A DNA stretch of 64,000 nt, taken from positions 124,001 to 188,000 of the forward strand of contig JACPIT010000013.1 of NCBI GenBank assembly GCA_016187945.1, given 5' to 3'. A program made the translations under genes and the position numbers. Positions 34,984 through 43,671 of the stretch are shown here, in pieces; positions within the stretch are counted from its first letter, which is position 1; each line of letters starts with the position of its first letter. The notes beneath the pieces are model-generated. The model saw only the letters and a program-made list of their open reading frames with translations, had not been told where the DNA came from and made no database searches. Source of the DNA: Opitutia bacterium (GTDB taxonomy: Bacteria > Verrucomicrobiota > Verrucomicrobiia > Opitutales > Opitutaceae).

Positions 34984-35687
34984 GCGAAGCAACTGCGAAC
35001 AACGGCGCGCTGGTGCGCGTCGACGGCGTGGAAAAAATCTTCCACCGCGGCTCGGAGGAGATCCACGTGCTCTCGAACCTGAACCTGCACGTGCCCGCGG
35101 GCGAGTTCCTCGCGTTGATGGGCCCGTCGGGCTCCGGCAAGAGCACGCTGCTCAACCTCCTCGGCGGCCTCGACCGCCCGACGCGCGGCGCGGTGAGCGT
35201 CGCCGGCGAAAACATCGGCGACCTCTCCGACCACGAGCTCGCCGGCTGGCGCGCGCGGCACATCGGTTTCGTGTTCCAGCTCTACAACCTCATGCCCGTG
35301 CTCACCGCCGAGCACAACGTCGAGCTGCCGCTGCTCCTCACGCACCTCTCGAAGGCCGAGCGCAAGAAGCACGTCGAGACCGCGCTTGCGATGGTCGGCA
35401 TGTCGCATCGCGCAACGCATTACCCGCGCACGCTCTCCGGCGGCGAGCAGCAGCGCGTCGGCATCGCGCGCGGCATCGTCACCGATCCGACGCTCCTGCT
35501 CTGCGACGAGCCGACGGGCGACCTCGACCGCAAATCCGGCGACGAGATCCTGAATCTCCTGCAAGCGCTCAACCGCGAGCACGGCAAAACGATCATCATG
35601 GTCACGCACGACCCGCACGCCTCGGCGCGCGCCGCGCGGACGGTTTACCTGAACAAGGGCCAGCTCTCGGCCCAACCGGTGTCATGA
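34980..35687 (+). CDS. ABC transporter ATP-binding protein (MacB/LolD type)
   Basis: A 235-residue ATPase. Walker A is GPSGSGKST, the Q-loop is in FVFQLYNLMP, the signature is LSGGEQQRVGIARG and Walker B is LLLCDEPTGDLD, with His in VTHDPHA. It pairs with the two permeases downstream in a macrolide-exporter or lipoprotein-release type complex. A REP-like hairpin separates it from the first permease. Confidence 0.93.
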   Translation: MSEATANNGALVRVDGVEKIFHRGSEEIHVLSNLNLHVPAGEFLALMGPSGSGKSTLLNLLGGLDRPTRGAVSVAGENIGDLSDHELAGWRARHIGFVFQLYNLMPVLTAEHNVELPLLLTHLSKAERKKHVETALAMVGMSHRATHYPRTLSGGEQQRVGIARGIVTDPTLLLCDEPTGDLDRKSGDEILNLLQALNREHGKTIIMVTHDPHASARAARTVYLNKGQLSAQPVS

Positions 35688-35726
35688 AAGCCGCACTCGA
35701 ATTCCGTCCGCACGCGCCTCAGCAAC

Positions 35727-35793
35727 CTGTAGCGGCGGTCTATGACCGCCGATTGGCTGCGTGGCGCTCGGCGGTCATAGACCGCCGCTACAG
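35727..35793. repeat. REP-like element with 26-bp perfect arms
   Basis: CTGTAGCGGCGGTCTATGAC... (35727-35752) is exactly complementary to 35768-35793 across a 15-base centre. Each arm also contains its own small palindrome GGCGGTC-TAT-GACCGCC. It lies between the ATPase and permease genes of one operon, so it is transcribed. Confidence 0.9.
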
Positions 35794-35817
35794 GGCACTC
35801 GCCACCGGAGGCTCCGC

Positions 35818-36969
35818 ATGAAATTCCTCCACCTCATCTGGGGCAATCTACTGCGCAAAAAATTGCGCACGTCGCTCACGCTGCTCTCGATCGTCGTCGC
35901 GTTCGTGCTCTTCGGCTTCCTCTGCGCGATCAAGCAGGCGCTCGTCGGCGGTGTCGAACTCGCCGGCGCCGACCGCCTCATCGTCCGTCACAAGGTTTCG
36001 ATCATCCAGCTCCTGCCCGAGAACTACCAGGCGCGCATGCTGCGCGTGCCCGGCGTCGCCGCCGCGGTGCACCAGACGTGGTTCGGCGGCATTTACCAGG
36101 ATCCGAAAAACTTTTTCATGCAGTGCCCGGTCGTGCCCGAGGAATTCATGGCGATGTTTCCGGAGTTCATCCTGCCGCCCGAGCAGATGAAGGCCTGGCT
36201 CGCCACGCGCACCGGCGCGATCGTCGGCCGCAAGACCGCCGAACGCTTCGGATGGAAAATCGGCGACAAGATCCCGATCATGTCGCCCATCTGGATGCGC
36301 AAGACCTGGGAGTTCGACCTCGTCGGCATCTTCGACGGCCGCGAAAAAGGCACCGACACCACTGCGATGTTTTTCCGCTACGACTACTTCGAGGAAGTGC
36401 GCAAAGCCCAGCATTGGGGCCAGGGTCTCGTCGGCTGGTATACGATCCGCGTGAAAGACCCCGCCCAGGCCGCCGAGGTCGCGCGGCGCGTCGACGAGGA
36501 ATTCGCCAACTCGCCCGCGGAGACGAAGACCGAGCCCGAGGGCGCGTTCGTGCAAGGCTGGGCCAACCAGATCGGCAACATCGCGCTGATCGTCGCCGCG
36601 ATTCTCGGCGCAGTGTTCTTCACCATCCTGCTCGTGACTGGCAGCACGATGTCGCAGGCCGTGCGCGAGCGCATCGGCGAACTCGGCGTGCTGAAAGCCA
36701 TCGGCTTCACCAACGGCCAGGTGCTCGGCCTCGTGCTCGCCGAGTCGTGCGCGCTCACCGTCGCGGGTGGCGTCGCTGGACTCGGTTTCGCGTGGCTCAT
36801 CATCTCGCGCGGCGATCCGACCGGCGGCTTGCTGCCGATGTTTTTCTTCCCGCTGCGCGACCTGCTCATCGGCCTCGGCCTGAGCGTCGCGCTCGGCTTC
36901 GTCACGGGCATCCTGCCCGCCCAACAAGCCATGCGCCTCCGCGTGGCCGACGCCCTCCGGAGGATGTAG
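35818..36969 (+). CDS. ABC transporter permease 1 (FtsX/MacB type)
   Basis: A 383-residue permease with one N-terminal span (about 20-40), a periplasmic domain of about 230 residues and three C-terminal spans. RERIGELGVLKAIGFTNGQVLGLVLAE is the FtsX coupling region, here split by a conserved KAIGF. GGAGG lies nine bases before ATG 35818. It works with the other permease and the ATPase upstream. Confidence 0.88.
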   Translation: MKFLHLIWGNLLRKKLRTSLTLLSIVVAFVLFGFLCAIKQALVGGVELAGADRLIVRHKVSIIQLLPENYQARMLRVPGVAAAVHQTWFGGIYQDPKNFFMQCPVVPEEFMAMFPEFILPPEQMKAWLATRTGAIVGRKTAERFGWKIGDKIPIMSPIWMRKTWEFDLVGIFDGREKGTDTTAMFFRYDYFEEVRKAQHWGQGLVGWYTIRVKDPAQAAEVARRVDEEFANSPAETKTEPEGAFVQGWANQIGNIALIVAAILGAVFFTILLVTGSTMSQAVRERIGELGVLKAIGFTNGQVLGLVLAESCALTVAGGVAGLGFAWLIISRGDPTGGLLPMFFFPLRDLLIGLGLSVALGFVTGILPAQQAMRLRVADALRRM

Positions 36970-36972
36970 TAG

Positions 36973-36991
36973 CGCCGGTCTCCGACCGGCG
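36973..36991. repeat. Half REP-like hairpin
   Basis: GTAG is followed by CGCCGGTC-TCC-GACCGGCG right after the permease stop. It matches one arm of the element at 35727 but with paired base changes that keep the hairpin. Confidence 0.65.
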
Positions 36992-37071
36992 TTGACATTC
37001 CGCCTACCACACCGTCGCTCCGATCACCCGCTTTCCTCTCCCCTTCTCTTTCACCCTCACTCTTCCCTCCC

Positions 37072-38262
37072 ATGCTGAACTGGCTCTCGCAGATCGTCGC
37101 CATCACCCGCTTCGGGTTGATGAGCATCCCGCAGCGCCGCGGCTCCGTCGGCGCCACCGTCTTCGGCATCGCCGGTGTGGTCGCGGTGTTCGTCGGCGTG
37201 CTGTCCATCGCCGCGGGATTTCGTCGTGCCATGACGGCGTCCGGCTCGGCCGACTCCGCCATCGTGCTCCGCAGCGGCTCGGATTCCGAGATGGTCAGCG
37301 GCTTCGCTCGCCCCGAAACGCGCCTCATCGCCGACGCGCCCGGCGTGGCGCGCAACGACCGCGGCCCGCTCGCGTCCGCCGAGTTGTTCGTGATCATCAA
37401 TCTCCCGAAACGCTCCACCGGCACCGATGCCAACGTGCCGCTGCGCGGCGTCGAGGGCGCGGCGCCCTCCGTGCGCGACAACCTGCAAATCGTCTCCGGC
37501 CGCATGTTCGAGTGGGGCAAAAACGAGGTGATCGTCGGCGCCGGCGCCGCGCAGGAATTCGCCGGCCTCGATGTCGGCGGCAAGATCAAGGTCGGCTCCG
37601 CCGAGTGGCCGGTCGTCGGCGTGTTCACCGCCAACGGCGGCGTCGCCGAGTCCGAAATCTGGTCCGACGCGAAAGTGCTCCAGGATGCCTACCACCGCGG
37701 CGACTCGTTCCAGTCGGTCTACGTGCGCCTCGCGTCGGCCGGTTCGTTCCAGGAATTCAAGGACGCGCTGACGACCAACCCGCAACTCAGCGTGAAGGTG
37801 CTGCGGCAGTCCGACCACTACGCGGAGCAATCCGAGGCGATGACGCGCCTGATCACGACGCTCGGCTTTCTGATCGCGGCCATGATGGCGATCGGCGCCG
37901 TCTTCGGCGCGTTGAACACGATGTATAGCGCCGTCGCCACGCGCACGCGCGAGATCGCGACGCTGCGCGCGCTCGGTTTCGGCCGCACCGCGATCATCCT
38001 CGGATTGATGATCGAATCGCTCGCGCTCGCTCTCGTCGGCGGCGCCGTCGGCGGCGGGCTGGCCTACGTCGCCTTCAACAATTTTCACGCCGCGACGATG
38101 AACTGGCAGAGTTTCAGCCAAGTGACGTTCGCGTTCGCCGTGACGCCGCAACTGCTCGGGCAAGGCGTAATCTGGGCCACGCTCATCGGCCTCGTCGGCG
38201 GCCTGCTGCCGGCGATCCGCGCCGCGCGCCTGCCGATCGCGAACGCGCTGCGCGAACTGTGA
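37072..38262 (+). CDS. ABC transporter permease 2 (FtsX/MacB type)
   Basis: A 396-residue paralogue of permease 1. It has an N-terminal span (FGIAGVVAVFVGVLSIAAGF), a large periplasmic domain and three C-terminal spans. RTREIATLRALGFGRTAIILG is the FtsX-type cytoplasmic coupling segment. The chain ends LPAIRAARLPIANALREL. Last gene of the export operon; two permease polypeptides suggest a heterodimer. Confidence 0.88.
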   Translation: MLNWLSQIVAITRFGLMSIPQRRGSVGATVFGIAGVVAVFVGVLSIAAGFRRAMTASGSADSAIVLRSGSDSEMVSGFARPETRLIADAPGVARNDRGPLASAELFVIINLPKRSTGTDANVPLRGVEGAAPSVRDNLQIVSGRMFEWGKNEVIVGAGAAQEFAGLDVGGKIKVGSAEWPVVGVFTANGGVAESEIWSDAKVLQDAYHRGDSFQSVYVRLASAGSFQEFKDALTTNPQLSVKVLRQSDHYAEQSEAMTRLITTLGFLIAAMMAIGAVFGALNTMYSAVATRTREIATLRALGFGRTAIILGLMIESLALALVGGAVGGGLAYVAFNNFHAATMNWQSFSQVTFAFAVTPQLLGQGVIWATLIGLVGGLLPAIRAARLPIANALREL

Positions 38263-38286
38263 TCATCCGCCGCCGCCGAAAAGGTG

Positions 38287-38310
38287 GAGCGCATTGACCT
38301 CAATGCGCTC
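38287..38310. repeat. Short hairpin GAGCGCATTGA-CC-TCAATGCGCTC
   Basis: An 11-bp perfect stem with a two-base centre, preceded by AGGTG. A relative lies at 48140-48165 in the opposite orientation. Confidence 0.75.
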
Positions 38311-38331
38311 GGCTCGATTCGGGACGAACCC

Positions 38332-38409
38332 TGGAGGGCCGAGCTCCCGCGAGGCCGCGAACGCGATGCGCGTTAACGGCCGCCGGCCTCGCGGGAGCTC
38401 GGCCCTCCA
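38332..38409. repeat. REP-like element with 26-bp perfect arms
   Basis: TGGAGGGCCGAGCTCCCGCG... (38332-38357) is exactly complementary to 38384-38409 across a 26-base centre. It lies after the export operon, in the gap before the convergent DUF488 gene, and could end transcription from either side. Confidence 0.9.
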
Positions 38410-38493
38410 TTCGCAGCCAAGTCAGTTCGGGAATGCAGGGCGAATTCGCCGTCGAACCGCTCCAACTTTGGCCCGGCTGAAGCCGAGCCTACT

Positions 38494-38886
38494 TCACCCG
38501 CACTCCTTCTCGATCAGCTTTTGCAGTTCGAACCGGTGGCACTGCGTCGAGTCCTCGGCGCAGTGGCAGAGCAGCGTGACGTTCTGTTCCTCCGATAGCT
38601 TCGCGATCAGTCGCAGCGTGAACTTCTGGCCGTGGTTCTTAATCGTGGCGTTGTCGCTGTCGAACACGGCGGGCGTAAACAGCTCCTCGCGGTAGCGTTT
38701 CAGGAATTCGCGCCACGTGATCTCCTCGGCGAGCACCGCCTTTAGCAGCTTCTCGCTCGGGCCGAGGTTCGCCATCCACACGTCGTAACGATCCGCCGGC
38801 AGCCCGCGGCCGCGGAAGCGCGCCACGAGCAACCGCAGGCCGTCGCTCGGCTCGATCGGCGAGTGGACGGATTTCGTTTTCAGCAT
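38494..38886 (-). CDS. DUF488 family protein
   Basis: A 130-residue protein. RFRGRGLPADRYDVWMANLGPS near the N-terminus, the middle ITWREFLKRYREEL and the C-terminal LLCHCAEDSTQCHR are typical of DUF488 (YeaO-like). The conserved Cys and His cluster is present. The biochemical role of the family is unclear. It follows mgsA by nine bases, so the two are probably co-transcribed. Confidence 0.82.
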   Translation of the reverse strand: MLKTKSVHSPIEPSDGLRLLVARFRGRGLPADRYDVWMANLGPSEKLLKAVLAEEITWREFLKRYREELFTPAVFDSDNATIKNHGQKFTLRLIAKLSEEQNVTLLCHCAEDSTQCHRFELQKLIEKECG

Positions 38887-38895
38887 GCCGCGCCC

Positions 38896-39387
38896 TCAGC
38901 TCGTCTTCGGCAACACGATCGCCGCCTCGGTCGCATTGCGCGCGCGGCGATATGCTTCGTAATCCGGCACGCGGCGCTCGTAGCTGCCGTGCATGAGCGG
39001 CGACGAGATGAGAAAATCCGCCGTCGCGCGATCGCACGCCGTCGGCACGTTCCAGACCGACGCCATGCGCAGCAACGCCTTCACGTCGGGATCGTGCGGC
39101 TGCGCTTCGAGCGGATCCCAGAAGAAAATCAGGAAATCGATCTTCCCTTCGACGATCATCGCGCCCACCTGCTGGTCGCCGCCGAGCGGGCCGCTGTAGA
39201 GTTTGTTCACGGTCAGGCCGGTCGCCGGCTCGAGGAGCGCGCCGGTCGTGCCGGTGGCCCAGAGCTCGTGACCGACGAGCGTGCCGCGATTGAACTTCGC
39301 CCACTCGAGCAGGTTCGTCTTCTGCGCGTCGTGGGCGACCAGCGCGATATGCTTCTGCGCGGGCATCGTGATCGTCTTGTAAACCAT
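38896..39387 (-). CDS. mgsA: Methylglyoxal synthase
   Basis: A 163-residue enzyme turning dihydroxyacetone phosphate into methylglyoxal and phosphate. Catalytic positions line up with those of the E. coli enzyme without shift: His19 in VAHD, Gly66 in SGPLGGDQQ, Asp71, Asp91 in FFWDP, His98 and Asp101 in PHDPD. ATG at 39387 gives a normal N-terminus. It is divergent from the tetR gene with about 100 bases between them. Confidence 0.94.
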   Translation of the reverse strand: MVYKTITMPAQKHIALVAHDAQKTNLLEWAKFNRGTLVGHELWATGTTGALLEPATGLTVNKLYSGPLGGDQQVGAMIVEGKIDFLIFFWDPLEAQPHDPDVKALLRMASVWNVPTACDRATADFLISSPLMHGSYERRVPDYEAYRRARNATEAAIVLPKTS

Positions 39388-39463
39388 GCGGCGAGATTCA
39401 CGCGCCGGCCGCTCGGCGGCAAGCCGGCGCTCCGTCACCGGGAAAATCGCCGCTTGACGTTTC

Positions 39464-39483
39464 TGGAACGCTCGTTCTTCTAC
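39464..39483 (+). promoter_or_regulatory. Probable TetR operator upstream of its own gene
   Basis: TGGAACGCTCGTTCTTCTAC holds the perfect inverted repeat GAACG-CT-CGTTC. It lies 5 bases before the tetR start and downstream of TTGACG (39454-39459). A near copy lies before the SDR gene at 40085. Confidence 0.6.
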
Positions 39484-39488
39484 ATCGC

Positions 39489-40067
39489 ATGCCCCGCGCC
39501 AAGGAGTTCGACGAAGCCGAAGTGCTCGACCAAGCACTGGAGCTGTTCCGCGCGCGCGGTTTCAAGCACACGTCGTTCAACGATCTCGTCGAGGAGCTCG
39601 GCGTCAGCCGTCAGAGCCTCTACGACACCTACGGCGACAAGCAGGCGCTCTACCATGCGGCGTTGAAACGCTATCTGACCCGCGGGCTCGACGGCATGCG
39701 CCGCAAACTCGAGGGCGACCAACCGGTGCGCGAGGGCTTCGCCGAGCTTTTCGACGCGATGATCGAAGGCCAGTGCTCGAATGGATCTTCCGGTTGCCTG
39801 ATGGTCAATTCCATGGTCGAGCTGTCGCCGCACGATCCCGACACGCGCGCCCTTGCGCAGGAGCATGCGCGCACGCTCGAGGGTCTGTTCGCCTCGCGCC
39901 TCAGCGCGGCGCAGCGGCGCGGCGACCTCGCCAAGAGCAAAGATCCGGTCGCGCTCGCTCGTTTCCTCTACCACACGCTGCTCGGCCTCGCCGTCGCTTC
40001 ACGCGCCCTCGGCGACAAGGAGAGCCTGCGCCAAACCGTCCGCTTAGCCTTGCAGGCGCTCGATTGA
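39489..40067 (+). CDS. TetR/AcrR family transcriptional regulator
   Basis: A 192-residue repressor. The N-terminal helix-turn-helix is [20 protein letters not shown] then [11 protein letters not shown]. The C-terminal domain (about 60-190) is ligand-binding and has two cysteines in [12 protein letters not shown]. It is followed after 46 bases by an SDR gene. A repeated GGAACG-N3-GTTCT element before both genes points to autoregulation and control of the SDR. Confidence 0.92.
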   Translation: MPRAKEFDEAEVLDQALELFRARGFKHTSFNDLVEELGVSRQSLYDTYGDKQALYHAALKRYLTRGLDGMRRKLEGDQPVREGFAELFDAMIEGQCSNGSSGCLMVNSMVELSPHDPDTRALAQEHARTLEGLFASRLSAAQRRGDLAKSKDPVALARFLYHTLLGLAVASRALGDKESLRQTVRLALQALD

Positions 40068-40084
40068 TTTCCTTTTCGCCGTTT

Positions 40085-40101
40085 TGGAACGAATGTTCTA
40101 C
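40085..40101 (+). promoter_or_regulatory. Probable TetR operator upstream of the SDR gene
   Basis: TGGAACGAATGTTCTAC matches TGGAACGCTCGTTCT...CTAC before tetR in its conserved outer bases. It sits 13 bases before the SDR ATG. Confidence 0.55.
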
Positions 40102-40113
40102 TTCACCCTTTCC

Positions 40114-40857
40114 ATGAAAAACCAAACCCTCCTCATCACTGGCGGCACCACGGGCATCGGCCTCGCCACCGCACAACTCCTCGCGGCCGACGGCGCGCGT
40201 GTCATCGTCACGGGTCGCAACCCCGAGACCCTCGCGGCCGCCCGCGGACAGCTCCCCGCCACCGCCATCGTGGTCAAATCCGATTCCGGCAGCATCGTAG
40301 ACGCTCAGGCGCTCGGCGCCGAGTTGTCGAAGCACGGCGTCACGCGCCTCGACGGCGCGTTCTTCAACGCCGGCATCGGCCAGTTCGGGCCGATCGAAGC
40401 CATGACGCCAAAGAACTTCGACGACATGTTCAACGTGAATGTCCGCGGTCTGTTCTTCCAGCTCCAGTCCGTGCTCCCGCTGCTCGCGAATCCCTCGGCG
40501 GTTTTGTTCAACGCCTCCGTCGTCGCCGAACTCGGGTTCCCGACCACGTCGATCTACTCGGCCACGAAGGCGGCGGTCGTCTCGCTCGGCAAATCGCTCG
40601 CCGTCGAACTCGCGCCGCGCGGCATCCGCGTGAACACGCTCAGCCCCGGCCCGATCAAGACGCCCATCTACAACAAGCTCGGCTTCCCGGCCGAAGCGCA
40701 GAAAGGCTTCGAGGACTCGATGGCCGCTCAATCGCTCTTCAAGCGCTTCGGCGAAGCCGACGAAGTCGCGAAACTCGCGCGCTTCCTCCTGTCTGCGGAT
40801 TCCAGCTACGTCATCGGTGAAAACATCACCATCGACGGCGGCGTCCGTCTCACCTGA
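40114..40857 (+). CDS. Short-chain dehydrogenase/reductase (classical SDR)
   Basis: A 247-residue oxidoreductase. The cofactor motif is TGGTTGIG at 9-16, NAG is in FFNAGIG, and the catalytic Ser, Tyr and Lys lie in NASVVAELG and YSATKAAV. Arg in VTGRNPE suggests NADP preference. The C-terminal ending ITIDGGVRLT is typical. Probable target of the TetR regulator upstream; substrate unknown. Confidence 0.9.
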   Translation: MKNQTLLITGGTTGIGLATAQLLAADGARVIVTGRNPETLAAARGQLPATAIVVKSDSGSIVDAQALGAELSKHGVTRLDGAFFNAGIGQFGPIEAMTPKNFDDMFNVNVRGLFFQLQSVLPLLANPSAVLFNASVVAELGFPTTSIYSATKAAVVSLGKSLAVELAPRGIRVNTLSPGPIKTPIYNKLGFPAEAQKGFEDSMAAQSLFKRFGEADEVAKLARFLLSADSSYVIGENITIDGGVRLT

Positions 40858-40879
40858 TCGCCCGTAACTCTTCCACGCC

Positions 40880-40954
40880 ATGCTCGCTGGAGTCATCGTC
40901 ATCGCCGCCCTCACCGTTCTCGTCGCGCTCGAGTCGTCGATGAGCACCGACTGA
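40880..40954 (+). CDS. Possible 24-residue membrane microprotein
   Basis: ATG-initiated frame encoding a hydrophobic helix AGVIVIAALTVLVAL followed by ESSMSTD. It lies 22 bases after the SDR gene. It has no Shine-Dalgarno sequence and could be chance. Confidence 0.25.
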   Translation: MLAGVIVIAALTVLVALESSMSTD

Positions 40955-40999
40955 GGTTCCGCGCCTTGCCGCGGTCGTCGCTCTGGCTACGATCGCGGC

Positions 41000-41422
41000 A
41001 TGCCACGCTCTCGCCAACCGCTCTCGGCGCCCGACGCCGTCATTCCGGTGCGCGCGCTGGACTTCGTGATGTATAACACGAAGGACATGCACGGCACCCG
41101 CGCCTTCTACCAAAAACTCTTTGGCTTCCGACCCGGTGAGGAGTGGGAGGATTTCTGGAGCGAGTTCGCCACCGAGCCGCTCACGCTCTGCCTGAACGAC
41201 GGCACCTCGCGCACCGACGACCCGAAGTGGAACTGGGAAGGCGCCGCCTGCGTCGCCCTCGCCGTCGACGACGTCCCCGCCGCGATCGCGAAATGCCGCG
41301 AGCACGGCGTGAAGGTTCTCATCGAGCCGGTCGAGACGCGCGTCTGCTGGATGGCGTGGATCGCCGACCCCGCCGGCAACCGCCTCTGCCTCCACTCGCG
41401 CAAAGACGGCACGGCAGGCTGA
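41000..41422 (+). CDS. VOC (glyoxalase/bleomycin-resistance) family protein
   Basis: A 140-residue protein with the VOC beta-alpha-beta-beta-beta repeats: RALDFVMYNTKDMHGTRAFY, LFGF, and the second half CVALAVDDVPAAIAKCREHG ending in ADPAGNRLCLHSR. Metal ligands are not certain. It may be a dioxygenase-like or resistance protein; no partner is visible, although mgsA lies nearby. Confidence 0.85.
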   Translation: MPRSRQPLSAPDAVIPVRALDFVMYNTKDMHGTRAFYQKLFGFRPGEEWEDFWSEFATEPLTLCLNDGTSRTDDPKWNWEGAACVALAVDDVPAAIAKCREHGVKVLIEPVETRVCWMAWIADPAGNRLCLHSRKDGTAG

Positions 41423-41463
41423 GCGTCGGCGCGACAGCGCGACAGCTCTGCGTTTGGGCAAAT

Positions 41464-41540
41464 TGTAGGAGCGGCTTTATGCCGCGATTGGTTGCGTCGC
41501 GCGCGCCGCGCTCGGATCGCGGCATAAAGCCGCTCCTACA
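41464..41540. repeat. REP-like element with 25-bp perfect arms
   Basis: TGTAGGAGCGGCTTTATGCC... (41464-41488) is exactly complementary to 41516-41540 across 27 bases. The inner part of each arm, CGGC-TTTAT-GCCG, forms its own small hairpin. The arm resembles REP sequences known from other bacteria. It separates two convergent genes. Confidence 0.9.
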
Positions 41541-41569
41541 GTTTTCGCGAGCGCGGGCGGCGGCGTTTT

Positions 41570-42415
41570 TCAGTGCGTCGCGGGCGCTTCGGGTGTGGCG
41601 CTCGTGAAGAAGCGCACGACGTAGTAGGTCGCCGGTTTGTCGCCGGCGAGCCGCCAGACGAATTCCTGATTCGACGCCACGAAGAACAAATCGCCGGGGC
41701 TGACGCGGTGCGCCTCACCGCCGACCACCGCTTCCATCTCGCCGTCCTTCATCACGAAAAACTGCTCTTCCGGATGCTTGCCGCCGTGCGTCTTCGCACC
41801 GGGCCGCAGCGTCGTGACGTGCATTTCGAAGCGCCGCATCGTGCGCGTGGGGCCGTCGACGAGGTTGCGGCGATCGGTGTCGGGGGATGCCTTTACCGGC
41901 AGCTTGTCCCAATCCCACACGGTCGACGGCAGTGGCGTCTTGCTCGTCGCGTCCGCCGCCGGCTCGTCGCGTTTCGCGGGCGGCACGTAGAAACTCAGGA
42001 CGAGATACGTCGCCGGTGTTTCGCCGATGTTCGTGACGCCGTGGAGATCGTTCGACGCCATGAAAAACACCGAGCCTTCGCTCGACGGCGTCTTCTTCTC
42101 CTCGAGCAGCGCCTCGAACCGGCCGTGCAGCACGATCATCATCTCCTCGCGCTCGTGCCGGTGCGCCGCGTGCGGCATGCGGCCGGGCAGCAGCGTCGTG
42201 CGATGCACCTCGAAGCGCGCGAGCGTGGGCGTCGCTTGATCGACGTAGTCGGCGCGTGCGCCGTTCGGCGTCGGTTTTTCCTTCGCCTCCGCCGCGTGGA
42301 CGACGAACGAGCCACCGGCAATCATGTGCGCGACGCTGGCGGGCGTTTCGGCGGAGAGAGCGGTGGCCATGGCGACAGCGCAGGCGGGCAGGAGGAGGGG
42401 GACGCGACGGATCAT
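41570..42415 (-). CDS. Secreted bicupin protein
   Basis: A 281-residue protein with a signal peptide (VPLLLPACAVAMATALSAE) and two cupin domains. Domain 1 has HRTTLLPGRMPHAAHRHERE with metal-binding His residues and SNDLHGVTNIG. Domain 2 has HVTTLRPGAKTHGGKHPEEQ and SNQEFVWRLAG, lacking the last His. So domain 1 looks metal-competent and domain 2 partial. One base separates it from the glycerate kinase gene, so they form one operon. Function unknown. Confidence 0.85.
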   Translation of the reverse strand: MIRRVPLLLPACAVAMATALSAETPASVAHMIAGGSFVVHAAEAKEKPTPNGARADYVDQATPTLARFEVHRTTLLPGRMPHAAHRHEREEMMIVLHGRFEALLEEKKTPSSEGSVFFMASNDLHGVTNIGETPATYLVLSFYVPPAKRDEPAADATSKTPLPSTVWDWDKLPVKASPDTDRRNLVDGPTRTMRRFEMHVTTLRPGAKTHGGKHPEEQFFVMKDGEMEAVVGGEAHRVSPGDLFFVASNQEFVWRLAGDKPATYYVVRFFTSATPEAPATH

Positions 42416-42416
42416 T

Positions 42417-43607
42417 TTAAGAGGAGAAAACCGTGCGCACGGCGGCGGCGAGGTTCGCGGGCGTGCCGTGCAGCGCCGTCGTGAGGTCCGCGCCGGGCGG
42501 CGTGATCGGATGCGCGACGAAACCCTCCGGCGGTGTCGCGACGCGACCGGCGAACACGTGGACTTTCTTCCCGAGCGCCAGCGCGCGACGCGCGACCTCC
42601 CCCGGCGCTTTGCCGGCGAGCGAACTCGCGTCGAAACTCCCCTCGCCCGTTATCACGACGTCCGCCGCCGCGAGTCGTGCCTCGAGTCCGAGCCAGGCCG
42701 ACACGAGATTGAAGCCGGGCAACAGCTTCGCGCCGGCCGCGCAGTGCAACCCGAACGCGAGCCCGCCCGCCGCGCCGCAGCCCGGCGTTTCGCAGAGCAG
42801 CGGATGCTTGCCGGCGTGCGCGCAGAGCATCGCGGCGACGCGGCCGGTCATATACTCGAGCCGCGTGAAATCCTCCTCGAGCAATCCCTTCTGCGGCGCG
42901 AAGACGCTCGCGGCGCCGAAGGTGCCCATGAGCGGATTCGTCACGTCGGTCGCGATGTATATCGGCGGGAGCGATGCGGCGAGCGCGCCGCCGACTCGCG
43001 CGAGCGCGGCCCAGGTTTCGGGAATGGGATTGGCGATCGCGGCCCCGTCCGCCGCGTGCGCAGTCAGGCCGAGCGCGGCGAGCGCTCCGAGGCCGACGTC
43101 GTGCGTCGCACTGCCACCGACGCCGAGGAGGATCGCGGAAACGTTTTCGCGCGCGGCGGCGAGGAGGAGTTCGCCGGTGCCGCGCGTCGTCGTGCGCCAA
43201 GGGTTGCGCTCGGCGGGCGGCACGAGGGCGAGGCCGGAGGCTTGCGCCATCTCGACGACGGCGACCGGCGGCGAATTTTCGATTTCGGATGGCTGAGGCC
43301 CTGCGGGCCGGACTCGATTTTCGATTTCCAGCAAAGCGCGAGCGGCGGAAGTGAGATTTGCGATCGGGACGATGCCGTAGGTCGCTTCGACCGGCGCGCC
43401 GAGGGGGCCGGTGACTTTTGCGCGGCGGAGCGCGCCGCGCGCGGCGCGCGTGAGCAGCTCAGCGAAGCCGTCGCCGCCGTCGGCGAGTGGGCAGAGGTCG
43501 AGTTGCCAGCCGGGTTGGACGACGCGCAGGGCGTCGGCGGCGACGCGACACGCCTCGGCGGCGGCGAGCGCATCCTTGAATTTGTCGAAGGCGATCAGCG
43601 CGCGCAT
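42417..43607 (-). CDS. Glycerate kinase (GK-I type)
   Basis: A 396-residue kinase of the GarK/GlxK family that phosphorylates glycerate. IAFDKFKDALAAAEACRVAA at the N-terminus, PLADGGDGFAELLTRA, VGGSATHDVGLGALAALG and VVITGEGSFDASSLAGKAPG are all family blocks. It follows gpsA by 64 bases on the minus strand and precedes the bicupin. Confidence 0.93.
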   Translation of the reverse strand: MRALIAFDKFKDALAAAEACRVAADALRVVQPGWQLDLCPLADGGDGFAELLTRAARGALRRAKVTGPLGAPVEATYGIVPIANLTSAARALLEIENRVRPAGPQPSEIENSPPVAVVEMAQASGLALVPPAERNPWRTTTRGTGELLLAAARENVSAILLGVGGSATHDVGLGALAALGLTAHAADGAAIANPIPETWAALARVGGALAASLPPIYIATDVTNPLMGTFGAASVFAPQKGLLEEDFTRLEYMTGRVAAMLCAHAGKHPLLCETPGCGAAGGLAFGLHCAAGAKLLPGFNLVSAWLGLEARLAAADVVITGEGSFDASSLAGKAPGEVARRALALGKKVHVFAGRVATPPEGFVAHPITPPGADLTTALHGTPANLAAAVRTVFSS

Positions 43608-43671
43608 GGGGGGATCGAACTCGGGAAACCTGGTTTGTCTGCGAGCGCGACGGCCGGTTCCGCGGCGGGCT

